Of a stretch of 64,000 bases of DNA, positions 11,886 through 22,700 are shown piece after piece. This DNA comes from Tenrec ecaudatus (taxonomy: Eukaryota > Chordata > Mammalia > Afrosoricida > Tenrecidae). Every line of letters begins with the position of its first letter. The first letter of the stretch is position 1. The DNA lies in assembly GCF_050624435.1 (NCBI RefSeq), contig NC_134539.1:143564025-143628024 (forward strand), given 5' to 3'. The notes under the pieces are model-generated. The model ran no database searches. It was not told where the DNA came from and saw only the letters and a list, made by a program, of their open reading frames with translations. The position numbers and the translations under genes are program-made.

Positions 11886-12120
11886 AAAAGACAGAAGGCC
11901 TCTCAGAAGGAGGCTGTGGAGACTTTACATCACGTGCTTTAGACATGTCATCAGGAGAGACCAGTCCCTGGTGAGGGACGCGGTGCTTGGTGACGTAGAA
12001 GGTTGGTGCCACAGGAAGACGCTCCACGGGGTAGCGTGGCTGCAGCAGTGGGGTCAGACAGCGAGGGTGAGGGGGGCGCGGGGCCGGGCAGTCTTATTGT
12101 TCTGAGTCTGAACCCCCGAT
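11886..12120 (+). mobile_element. RTE/BovB LINE remnant, 3' end
   Basis: Contains 'gacatgtcatcaggagagac' and 'cagtccctggtgag', the C-terminal end of the BovB reverse-transcriptase ORF, decayed. Confidence 0.7.
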
Positions 12121-12169
12121 GGCGCCTCGCAAAGACAGACCCCAGCGGGAGCGAGATTCCAGGAACCGT

Positions 12170-12335
12170 GGGAGGGACTGCTAACTGCATGATCAGCAGT
12201 TCAAAACTCCCGGTTGCTCTGAAGGAGGAGGCTCTCTACTCCCGTCAAGAGTGACAGTCTTGGAAACCACGGGGGGGGCAGGCCGACCCTGTCCTGTGGT
12301 GTCCCCATGGACACAATGGTGGGGCTGGGGTTGCT
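12170..12335 (+). repeat. AfroSINE
   Basis: Shows 'gatcagcagttcaaaactcc' and 'agagtgacagtcttggaaac'; 5' end truncated. Confidence 0.65.
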
Positions 12336-13280
12336 TTTTTTTTTGTGGCGGGAGCCTTGAGCTCAGGATCTGTCTTCAAGCACTTGAGACGGCACCGAAT
12401 CCTAGCACCCAACCCCCCTAAGGAGTCTCACAGCGGGCGCTGCTCGCCGTGGGGTCAATTCTGGCCCGCACACCCCGAGCCGGAGAAGGGGAGCTGCTGG
12501 TTGCGCCAGAAGCCGACAGGACAGTTTCTGGCTCAGAAGCAGCACCTCCTACGCCAAGAGGCTCCAGGAAAGCCGCACATCTCAGGACTGGGAGGAAGGA
12601 AGGCAGTGACAAGGGACTTTTTCCTAATGAACCTAGCAAATCTTTGGGAAAAGAAGCCCCAGAGGATCCAGTAGAGGTAAAAAACCAAACAAACTTTGCA
12701 GGCGTGGGGAGGCACTGCTGAGCCTAAGCTGCAAGAAAATTAGAAACTAGCTGGGGTGTTGGCTTTCAAAACCAGTAACTGGGAGCTCAGGACTCTGAGG
12801 AACAGAAGGAGACAGTGTGGAAACCTCAGCTGTGCAGGGTGTGCAGCAAGGGTGGACGCGGGAGGGCATGCGCGTGTGGATGTGGGAAGACGAGAACAAA
12901 GACGGAATGGCCGATGAGAGGGAGGGGAGACTTTAGCGGTCGGGAAACACGCTCACCGAATGAGTTCAGAGGTGCGGAGGCACAAAGCCCAGGCGCAAAG
13001 CACCATGGGAAAAGGGCAGCCTGAGGAGAGGGAAGGGGGAAGTGAGAAGTTTCTGGTCTTTGGCGTGAAGCCACTGTTGCCACGCCTTCCTCTGTACATG
13101 AGCATCTGAGGAGCGTGGAAGGTCATGGCTGCCAGGACAATAGATTACCTGGGCTAATGCCTTCTTTCCCAGGAGAGGAACTCTAGGCTCCAGGAGGATG
13201 CGTGACTCTTCAAGGTCACAGAGGCAACTGACCCCATCTCCTCTTCCAAGGAGCCTTTAACTTTCTCTTCCATGTTCCTT
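12336..13280. other. intergenic, no gene seen
   Basis: Unique-looking DNA. 13160-13235 resembles a reverse MIR core. Open frames here have no recognisable domain. Confidence 0.35.
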
Positions 13281-14300
13281 TAGCCCTGAGTCACTCTTCT
13301 TCACGTCGAGGACCGATCTCACCCTGGAACTCAACCTTCAGTCAAACAATAGGCAGGACTATAGGGTGACTAATGACATCAGGGAGGAAGCACTATATTA
13401 TTGCTGTTGTTCAGTGTCGTGGGTCAGTTCTGACCCTGACACAACAACAGAACGCAGTAGTGCCCAGTCCTGCATCAGCCTCACAGTCCTTCCTGGGCCT
13501 GAGCCCAGCGTTGCAGCTGCTGTGTGCCAATCTACCTCGAGGGTTCACGTCACCACGCATGGTGGCCTCCAGGGTCTCGTCTCTCCAGATGTGTCCAAAA
13601 TCTCACCGTCCTGGCTTCTCAGGAGCACACTGGTGGTGCTTCCTCCAGGGCAGATGTTTGTTCTTGGGGAGCTGATGGTACTTCCAGTATTCCTGGCAAC
13701 ATCGAAATGAACCGATTGTTCTTCAGTCTTCCTCATTCCTTGTCCAGCTTCTAAATGTAGGTGATCAGGCCCACCTTAGTCCCCAAAGTCACCTCCTTGC
13801 TTTTCAATGCTTTAATGAAGCCTTGTGCAGCAGATTTGCCCAGTGCAATGCATCCTCTGATCTCTTGGCTGCTGCTTCCGTGAGCATTGATGATGGACCC
13901 CAGCAAGATGAAGTCCTTGACAATTCAATCCCTTCTCCGGTTTATTACGCTGTTCCCTATTGGTCCAGGTATGGGATTTGAGTTGTAATTCATACTAAAG
14001 GCTGCAATCCTTCGATCTCAGCAGCAAGTGGTTCAAATTCTCCTCCCTTTCAGCTAACAAGGTTGTGAGATTTTCATATCGCAGGCTGGTGACAAGTCTT
14101 CCTCCAATCCCGATTGCCTCCTTCTTCTTCATATGATCCAGTATCTCTGCTTCGATGAAGCACTATTGCTGATCATCTGATTATAATGCAGCACCAGCGT
14201 GTGAACAATCAACTCTCTGAGATCAAAAGGGCAGCATTTGCCCAGGGATAAAGCAAGCTAAGAGTTCAGGAAAGGAGAGGGAGAGAGGCTGAGTGGGGCT
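13281..14300 (+). mobile_element. unclassified repeat (copy B) split by BovB
   Basis: The left part 13281-13396 and right part 14157-14280 resemble copy A (both with 'gggcagca' and 'actcaac(c/t)ttcag'). The BovB between them is flanked by GAAGCACTAT at 13387-13396 and 14157-14166. Confidence 0.5.
13397..14156 (-). mobile_element. RTE/BovB LINE remnant, reverse orientation
   Basis: Antisense BovB reverse-transcriptase region, recognisable from 'gcagcagatttgcccagtgc', 'ttggctgctgcttccgtgag' and 'tattggtccaggta'. 5'-truncated, with degenerate reading frames. Confidence 0.7.
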
Positions 14301-16204
14301 TGCGTTGATAATGGTAATGCATCCGCCTGGTGCCTTTTTAATTTTATTTCTACTCTTTCTTGGGATGTCGGTGAAGATTTACAGAGCATCTGTCATCAGC
14401 TTTACCTGAAACGCATCACACACCACTGACTTCAACTCATCCATTTCCGGCCCCTTGATGTGCATTCCCTGCTTATCCCACTTCCTCCCTGTGTTTCCTG
14501 TTTCCATTTCTCCGTCTTATCTAATGCTGGTCCGGGGGTGACTGCTACCGTTTGATCTTAAACAATTGATGATTCTAATGTAAGGATTACAGTGTTGGCG
14601 TCAGTGCTGCTTTGAGTTCTGAGTGGTGTATCACATTGTCTCAGCGCTGCTATCAGGGAAATTCCACCACAGACATTTATCTCCCCACAGGCCGGGGCCG
14701 GGATTCTTCCTGCGCCAGCACGGTCTCTTCAGCTCCTCTGCTGGTTTCTTGGAGAACTCCCATGTGTCTGGGCATCTCTGTGCCCTCATCTCTGCTCTGC
14801 TTGGTAGTCTAACCTCTTTTATATCTCAGAAGAGGTGACCTTAAGATACACCCCGCCCCCCGCCACACCCCTGCCGCACTCAGCCTGCCTCATTCACCTA
14901 ACTGAAGCAGCCCAGCCCCAGGTGGGATTTAACCACAGGTGTAGATGTCAGGACATTTGTGTGGACATAACTCAGTCCACAACATGCATGAAGGCAAGAG
15001 GTTCATAAGAGAGAAATTGTATGTGGTGGGTGGTGGGGGTGGTGAGGGAGTATCTGTACTTTCTGTGTACATTTTCTGAAAAGCTAAACCTAATTCCTAA
15101 AAAAAAAAACCACACACACACACACACAAATAAACCTTGACAAATTGGAATCCTCTTAAAAGTTCATTTGCTTTCCAGCCTCTTTCGTCCCCTGCGAATA
15201 CAGACATCATTCTCATCTATTGTCCAAGTTCATTTTGAAATAGAAGTTCATTTCCCATAGTTTTAGGAACTTGGTGTGAAGGGGCCATTCAGACGTCAGC
15301 AATACTTTGGACAATGAAGTTTTGGATACATTTGCTGCCTGCTCCGTTGGCATTCCAACAACAATCTCATAGTTTACTACTTGTGAGAAATGCAGGCTCT
15401 CTTTGGAATTCCCACCTATATTCCTTATTCCAGGCAATCCAACCCCTGCTGGGGCTATTGAACTTAAATCTCTCTTTTAAGAAGTAATGGACTCACCACT
15501 GGTTAGGGGGGTTTCAACTGCCATCAAATCATAGACTGGATACGGAGCTCTGAAGCCTTTTGGGGTCATGTTTCCCTTTGAGAAACCGATGCAAAAGTCG
15601 ACTCTCTCTTGAGAAAGCTGCACACCCTCCTATTTGGTACCTACGCCCAGTGATCTGAGTGATTTAGAGCTGCAACACACACACACACACCTGTTCTGAA
15701 TTAAGCTGCTGGGAAGATGTCTCCCTCTGCCCCCGCCCCCCCCCATCTTTTCACTTGAGCCCCGTGGTGTTAGATGGGGACTGAGTCAGGTCCATGTGGT
15801 CATTTTCTCCCCAACATGCTGGAGACACTGGTGGAGAGTCATCAACAACTGCGCTCAGCAGCCACCTTCTTGCTGAGCGACTTCCAGAGAGAGACCTTCT
15901 CCATCAGGGTCAAACGCAGAGGCAGATGACAGTGGGGGAGGGCGGAGGGGGGAGTCTGCCTCAGGCTGCAGGGAACCGAACCCGGATTGACAGTGGCCAC
16001 AACAACGGGCTGTCAGCAAACTGTGAGGCTGGGGCAGGACCAGGCTGTTTCCTTCCGTTGTACATAAGGCCTCTAGGCGTGGAGACCACATTGACAGAAC
16101 TTACCTGTCTGCAGGTCTTGGATTAGACTCACCTCCCTCTGGGCTTTTCCTGGTCCCCCAAAGTCTGTTAGGAGCCTCTTCTCTGCGACCCTCGTTAGGC
16201 ATTT
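14301..16204. other. intergenic, no gene seen
   Basis: Includes short CA repeats (15111-15128 and 15675-15690) and a C-rich run near 14850-14870. No coding exon or confidently named repeat. Confidence 0.35.
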
Positions 16205-16365
16205 CCTGTTATCATTGAATCATCTGTCTCCTTATTGGATTGTATGTTCCAGAAGAGTCGGAACCATGTGCTTCTTAGAACCCCGCCATGCCCGACCCTC
16301 AGCCCAGGGATTGGCACGCAGAGCATGATCAATTTGAGCTCAGCGAGTCAATAAGCGAATAATTG
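16205..16365 (+). repeat. LINE-2 3' end remnant
   Basis: Shows the eroded L2 end: 'gattgtatgttccagaagag', then 'cccagggattggcac' and 'gcgagtcaataagcgaat'. Confidence 0.55.
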
Positions 16366-16574
16366 AATCCTTCAGTGCACGCTCCTCACCTTTGACACCT
16401 GGGGGTAGGTTGTTCTTTGTTGGGGAGGGGGGGATTGTCTGCATATTGTAGGGTAAGCCCGCACCCCCCCACACCCCGCTTCTACATGTCCAATGCCAGT
16501 AGTGCTACTCACTCAAGACACCACAAACTCAAGTCACAACTCAAACATCTCCAGAAGTTGCTTGGTGTCCCGCT

Positions 16575-16612
16575 GGGCGGGGCGGGGGGCGGGGGGTGGG
16601 GTGGGCGGGGAT
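16575..16612 (+). repeat. G-rich tract, G-quadruplex potential
   Basis: Several G runs of 4-6 separated by one or two bases on the + strand. Structure is inference. Confidence 0.5.
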
Positions 16613-17079
16613 TCCTTGGCTAGGACCCACTGCTTGAATGAATGAGTGTTGGCTTGGGTGGCCCTCACCCATCTTGAGTCTGAGTCAGGGAGCGAGGCTC
16701 AGATCGTCAGTGGGTGAACATGGATGAAACAGGGGAGCAGATACTCAGAAAGGAGGACTGATCACTTGTGAGTCCTCAGATAAAAGGCCAAAAATGTCAC
16801 TCTCGTCGACCACGGAGCCCCTGAGCGGCCGTGTCCTTCCCCTGCCATTCCAGAGGGAGACCACAAGAGGGTGCTCCAACAAGTCACAGCTGAGGTGGTG
16901 CTTTGGGAGCTTAGGGGGAACCCGCTGACCTTGTCTGAGGTCAGCTGAAGCCAGGCTCCCAAATGTCGGAAGAATTCAGCCCATCCACTCTGCTAAAGAA
17001 GTTGGCTCTCTGGGGGGTTCTTCCTCAAATTCTGGCCAGGAAAAGCCAACTGAAAATTCGCACCAGTGGTGACTAGGGT

Positions 17080-17260
17080 CTTAAGATTACCTATTGAGAA
17101 GCAGGAGCCCCCGACTGCTGCAACCACAAGGCTGGCAGTTCAAGCCCATCAAGTGCGCCACAGGAGAAAGACGAGGCTGTCAGCTCCTGTAACAATTCAC
17201 AGCCTCAGCGACCCTGACTGGGATCGGATCCTATGGCAGTGGGGTTGAGGTTGGGAGTTT
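17080..17260 (+). repeat. AfroSINE
   Basis: Contains 'gcagttcaagcccatcaagt', 'ggagaaagacgaggctgtca' and the 3' 'gatcctatggcagtgggg'. Confidence 0.7.
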
Positions 17261-17961
17261 TAAGGAATAGGAACCCTAGTTCCATCCCAGCTTGCAGGAC
17301 CACGGTCCCTCTGGGATGATGACATGTGGCTGAGAGTTCATGGAGGACTCCTGGACCCCCTCTGCTGCCCTCCCCCGACCATCCACACTCTACATTGGCT
17401 TAAAGGCCATTATTGAAGGTCATCCATGGCCTTGAGAACTTGGAAATGCAGGGCGATTTTGTGAATGGTTGTGACATAGGTTGCAGGGTGGGGGGGGGGG
17501 GAGGACGAGTCTGTAACTTTCCATGTCTCTGGAGAAGCCAGCGCCCCTCAGAAAGCCGGGTCTCCTTTTGGAGATGGCGAAACAGAAACTCGCCCACGAG
17601 GCTCTTTCCACTGCAGTCGGCCAGGGAGCTTCTAGAGCTGAAAGTGGGGTGGGTGACGAGACTGCACAGACTCTCAGGTCTCCTTCTGGCCTTTAACCTC
17701 GGGGTACTGGGGAGGTCCTGGGTAGAGGTGGGAAGAGGAGTCCTAAGGCTTGGGGTCAGCAGGGTGGGAGGGGGAGGGGGACAACACAGGGAAAGAGGGT
17801 GCTTTTCCAGTGGGGTGGCCAGGTCCAATATAGGACTCTCAGTGAAATTTGAATTTCAGACACACATCGGATCCTTGTGGCAGTGGAAGAATGGCCCAGG
17901 TGGCCCATGAGACACACCGAGACTAGCCGCGCAACAAATCTGACGTTCCAATTTAACTGGA
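17261..17961. other. intergenic, no gene seen
   Basis: Includes an 11-G homopolymer near 17492. The 165-residue open frame at 17413-17910 is Gly/Arg-rich and has no recognisable domain. Confidence 0.35.
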
Positions 17962-18510
17962 TGTGGTGGTTACATAGCCTGTTGTCAATTTGAGAGGATC
18001 ATTAGTGAAGAGGTAGAGTCTAGGCTGTCAATCAGGACATACCAATGAGGCCTCTGTGTGGGCCTGGTCTTCTCCTGAGGATTCTGGGAACTCCTGTCTT
18101 CCTCCCTGGAGGCAGAAGACACTCTTTCTCTCTGCTCGCTCCCTGAGACGCTCTACTGACAAGACATGGCGCTACGCTGATAGAGCCCATGCCTCGGAGC
18201 TGGAGAAACCATGTGGAGAGCCCTGCCAGCGCTGAGATGCTTCCACCGCCACTGAATCCAAAGACTTTCTGCCCACTGGCCTGTGATCGTCCTGCACTGG
18301 GCGTCCTTGCATGTGTTTCATGAGTCTGAAGAGGGCTTTATGGATTGGTATCTGACATATGGGCTAATATCGGACTCATGGACATACGGACACACAGACT
18401 TAGACTGCACTGGGCTGGGATGCTTTCTTAATGCACAATTACCCTTTGTATAAATCTCTCTTATACACATATGTGTCCATGGATTTCTCTAATCTACCTG
18501 GACGAACACA
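17962..18510 (+). mobile_element. LTR-like interspersed repeat, full copy
   Basis: 549 bp beginning TGTGGTGGTTAC and ending GAACACA (TG...CA), flanked by ctgga/ccgga, 4 of 5 matching. Partial relatives lie at 28640-28918 and 46985-47253. It looks like a solitary LTR, but I cannot name the family. Confidence 0.5.
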
Positions 18511-18724
18511 CCGGACAACTGACATCCTATTTCTTTCCTTTCCTTGCTAACACTGACAACCTAGCTGTCAGGGACACTGGGACGTGAACACTCGTGTCAG
18601 ACCACAATGGATTTTAATGAACAGCGTTTGAGGCGCAAAGGGCCTCTGGGCCTCAGGCTGGTGCCTTGGAGAGTCCCAGGTATTCTGATTTGCACTGGCC
18701 TCTCAGATGACATTTCAGAGACCT

Positions 18725-19671
18725 GGGAAGAGTAAAAGATCAGATTTATTTAATACAAGCCCCCACAGGGTCCCTGCTGCCGGGCCGCTGAGGTGAGCAG
18801 GGAAAGTAGCATTGGTTAGGTGTGTTCATGGGGGACACTTCACGGCCGAGGGGCGGCTGCGCCCTTTCCCCACTCACACCGCCGTCACCCACCCCGGAGG
18901 AAACATCTCAGGACTTCAAGAGAGAGAGCATTCCCATAGCAAGGAATAAATAATAATAATAAAAATATTAGTAAGAACAATACATATTTCTATTAAAAGT
19001 AGGTTTGCGGGAGGCAACCACCGCCTGCTTTTCAGCCCCCCGCAAGACAGAGGGACCGAAAGAAGAGGGTAGAGAGAGGCAGCCGAGGGACATCTGCTTG
19101 GTCCAACATCATCCTCGCTTCTGCGCACTGCCCGGCACGGACCTCGATCCCCAGGAGGTGCTCCGAGCTGGCTTTGCCATGGTTGGTGAGTGAGCAAGTT
19201 GCAGCTGTCTGAGCCCCGATGTATCTTTGAATAGGGTCAGGGTGCCATGGACGGGGCCCCTGACCTCGGACAGACCAAGGTATAGAGGACCCGAGGAAAA
19301 GAGAGAAGCTTCCCCTCAACCAGGCCACTTGCTAGACGTGACGGGGGCGCTCAGAAGAGGTCTTTATCTCAGCACAAGACAAAATATTCAAGTTTCAAGG
19401 TACATTCCCATGGTCTGTTTACCCTGAACCTCCTTGGGCTGCAAAGTGAGGCTCCACTTGGTGGCAGGTGGTCCGGATGGGAAGTCAGCAGCCCCTCCAG
19501 ATCTCTTCATACACAACACAGATGCAGTAGGACGGATGTAAAGGCTGGTGGCTTGGTTCGGTGGGAGTAGGGCAGGTGTACAAACCAGTGTACAGAGCTC
19601 TTAGAATCCATGAATCGCCTGCTCTCTCGGCATGTGGATGTCCTCCCATGGGTGGCCTGGGCCGCCTGTCC
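18725..19671 (-). other. PECAM1: PECAM1 3' UTR (extent inferred)
   Basis: From the stop codon to just past the first minus-strand AATAAA. I see no SINE or LINE in this stretch, unlike the DNA on either side, which fits a transcribed 3' UTR. An A/T-rich block lies at 18948-18995. The exact end is inference. Confidence 0.55.
18745..18750 (-). promoter_or_regulatory. candidate PECAM1 poly(A) signal AATAAA
   Basis: The first canonical hexamer downstream of the stop, about 925 nt into the 3' UTR. A weaker ATTAAA lies near 18614-18619. Neither is tested by transcript data here. Confidence 0.45.
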
Positions 19672-19701
19672 TTAAGTACCATCAAGGGAGCTTTCCGTTC
19701 T
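19672..19701 (-). CDS. PECAM1: PECAM1 exon 16 coding part: C terminus and stop
   Basis: Follows acceptor TTGATACAG. In frame after exon 15 it reads RTESSLDGT and TAA at 19672-19674; human ends RTEGSLDGT. The 3' UTR continues toward lower coordinates. Confidence 0.92.
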   Translation of the reverse strand, partial: RTESSLDGT

Positions 19702-22700
19702 CTGTATCAACGACAGAGGAGACGTGTTATGGCCACGGCTTTTGGATGGAACTGTCCCTTGGTGGGACGACATGCAAAACCGCAGGCCAAACTAACCAAA
19801 GGCACTACTGGGAGTCGGTGCCGACTCAGAGCGACCCTACAGGGCAGGCTAGAACTGCTCTTGCCAGTTTCCAAGACTGTCACTCTTTTGTAAAAAAAAA
19901 AAAAAATCATTTTATTTGGGGTGGGGGCTCTTACAGCTCTTATAGCAATCCATGCTTCAATTGTATCAAGCACATTTGTACAAATGCTGCCATCATTTTC
20001 TTTGTTTTAAAAAAGTCATTTTATTGGGGGCGCATACAACTCTTAGCACAATCCATCCGTCCACCCATCGTGTCAAGCACATTTGTACATTTGTTGCCAT
20101 CGTCATTCTCAAGACATTTTCTTTCTTTCTACTTAAGTCCTTGGATCAGCTCCCCTTTTTTCCCTACTCTCCCCACTCTTGTGGTCCCTTGATAAATGAT
20201 CAATTATCATTATCTTACACCACCTGCTGTCTCCTTTCACCCATGTTTCTGTTCTTCGTCCCCCTGGGGAGGTGGGTGGGTGTTATACGTCAGACATTGT
20301 AATTGGTTCCCATCTTCCCCTTCCCCTTATGGTATCACTGCTCTCATCACTGTTCCTGACGGGTTTATCTGTCCTGGCTCCTCTGGAGACTGTAACTCTT
20401 TATAGGAGTTGGGAGCGTCTCATCTTTCTCCCATGGAGCAGCTGGTGGTTTTGAACTGGTGATCTTGTGGTTAGCAGCCCAACACATAACCCAGGATGTC
20501 ACCAGAGTGCTCCTAAGATTGCAGACTGCATGCCTGGAGGAAACGCCAAAGCATTCCTTGCCCCACCTCCCCCACCCTCTGGCATGGCATGGCGGCTCCC
20601 TCAGGCACATAATGATCCTTAAGGTCCCCAAGGGTCGGAGCCAACTCAACAGCAACTAGCACCACCAAGTCAGAACTACGCGGTGGCGGTTCTGTGGTAG
20701 AATCCTCGCCTCCAGACAGGAGTCGCTCCTTTCTGACCAGCGCACCTCACACTCAGCCCCTGCTGTTGGGAGGGGTGCTTGTGTGTTGCTTACAATGCTG
20801 ATCAGATTCCAGGGGAGCTTCCAGACTAGGAGGGACTAGGAAGAGAGGCTCAGCCAGTGAAACCCTCCTGATGGAGATGACAGAGGTCCCGCGTGTCTCA
20901 CTCTGGGGGGTCACCATGAGTCAGGGGCTGCCTCCAGGGCAGCTCACAAGCCCTTCTTTTGGGGATGGTGATTCATCTCCCGCTGGAGGAAAGCGGAGCG
21001 ATAAAGCTCGCGGCGAGACGCGGTCATTGCACATGCCGCCTTAGAAGGTCTCTACCTGCATTGAGTGGGTGACTGGGCGCCCACCGACCTGGCCCTGTGT
21101 TCTCTGCAAACCAACAGCCCCGCCCCTGAGAAGGTGATATCCCCTCCATTGCTGAGCAACTCTAGAGTGAGGTAGAAGGTGGAAGAGATTCTGAGAGACC
21201 ACAGGAAGGATTGAGAGGGGACCAGGGGACTCTGGACCAGGTGGCCAGGGAGTCAGAGAACTTTGGGGACAAGTCTTTGGTGTCAGATCCCAAAAGTCCG
21301 GTGGATTTTGATAAACCTGGAGGATGGGAAGAGAGGATCAAAGGCAGAGGAGGGAAGGTACTGGAACAGACTGCCTAGGGAGGAGGGTGGGGGTGAGGGT
21401 GATGGGGTTGGGCATTGCTGGGCAACAGGGAGCCCAGAAGAACAGGCAGTTTCTCAGCTCACTTCTCTGGACCCTCCTTGGGCCACTCTCAGTGTCCCTG
21501 CAGCTTGTCCAAATGAGGGATCAGCCAGGGCCTCAGGAACACGGGGACAGACAGACTAGCTTCCTGAGGGCTTGGGTCTGAACAGGATGCAGAGCAGAGA
21601 GGTCCCAGGAGGCTCCTCTGTCTAGAGAGACCCAGCAGCGGCCTAGAGAGCCATGCTGGTGCAGGGACTGGCAGACTGCCAGCCCAGCAAGGAAGCTTTG
21701 CCCTTTTACTTCCTCCGTTGCCCCTGGAGGGAGGAGACGTGACTCCAAGGTCCAGACTGAGGCCCTTAGCAGACACTTCCACTCGCCTATTGTAGGGGAA
21801 GCCGGGGCTGGGGCGGCTGGGGCGCTGTGTGCTTCTGGACACCCCAGAGGCCATTTTGCCTGCAGTCCCTTAGAGATCGCCACTTACACCAGTGGTTCTC
21901 AACCTGTGGGTCGCAACCCCTTTGGGGGTCGAACGACCCTTTCACAGGGGTCCCCTAATACATCCTGCATATCAGACATAACAGTAGCAAAGGGACAATG
22001 ATGAAGTAGCAATGAAAATAATGTTACTACACTTGATCTTGGCCCAAAGGCTGTGAAGCGACACAACAAAAATAATGTTATGGTTGGGGGGCGGGTGAGG
22101 TCACCACCACATGAGGAACTGTATGAAAGGGTCCCCGCATGAGGCAGGTTGAGAACCACTGCCTTACACACACAAACCTCAGGCCCTCTGCTGCTGGGCC
22201 CACTCCAGACAGGGCAGAGCAGGGCTGTCCCTGGATTCCCCAGGTGGTGACTGTCACAGAAGCAGCCCGCCACCTCTTTCCCTGGCAGCGCCAAGCACAG
22301 ACCCTTTAGTTGAGGGCTGAGCGCTTTAGCCACGGTACCACCAGGGCCCTCTAGCTCTCCATTCTTAGACGCTCATGACGGAATCACCTGGGCAGTGAGC
22401 ATAGATGCTCTCGATGTTGGTTCCGTCCTAGCTGAGGTAGAAAGGCAACTTTCAGTAGGGGCCGGTAGAACCTCCACCGGCCAGTCCAAAACCGCTGGCT
22501 CCACACGAGGCAATCAACTAGCTTCTGACGTGGCGGTCTCCCCCAGTTGGGGCAACTGATGGTCAGCACACACCGCCGAGAACCAAAAGGTTGGCTGTTG
22601 AAGTGCCTCGGAAGAAAGACCTGGTGATCTACTTCCGAAACATCAGCCCTGGAAACCCCTGTGGACACAGGGGTCGCCGTGAATCGGAATACTCGGATGG

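Noticed and set aside
22025..22062. possible functional U2 snRNA gene
   Set aside because: Only the first 38 nt are present, with about five mismatches, and the piece is bounded by a target-site duplication.
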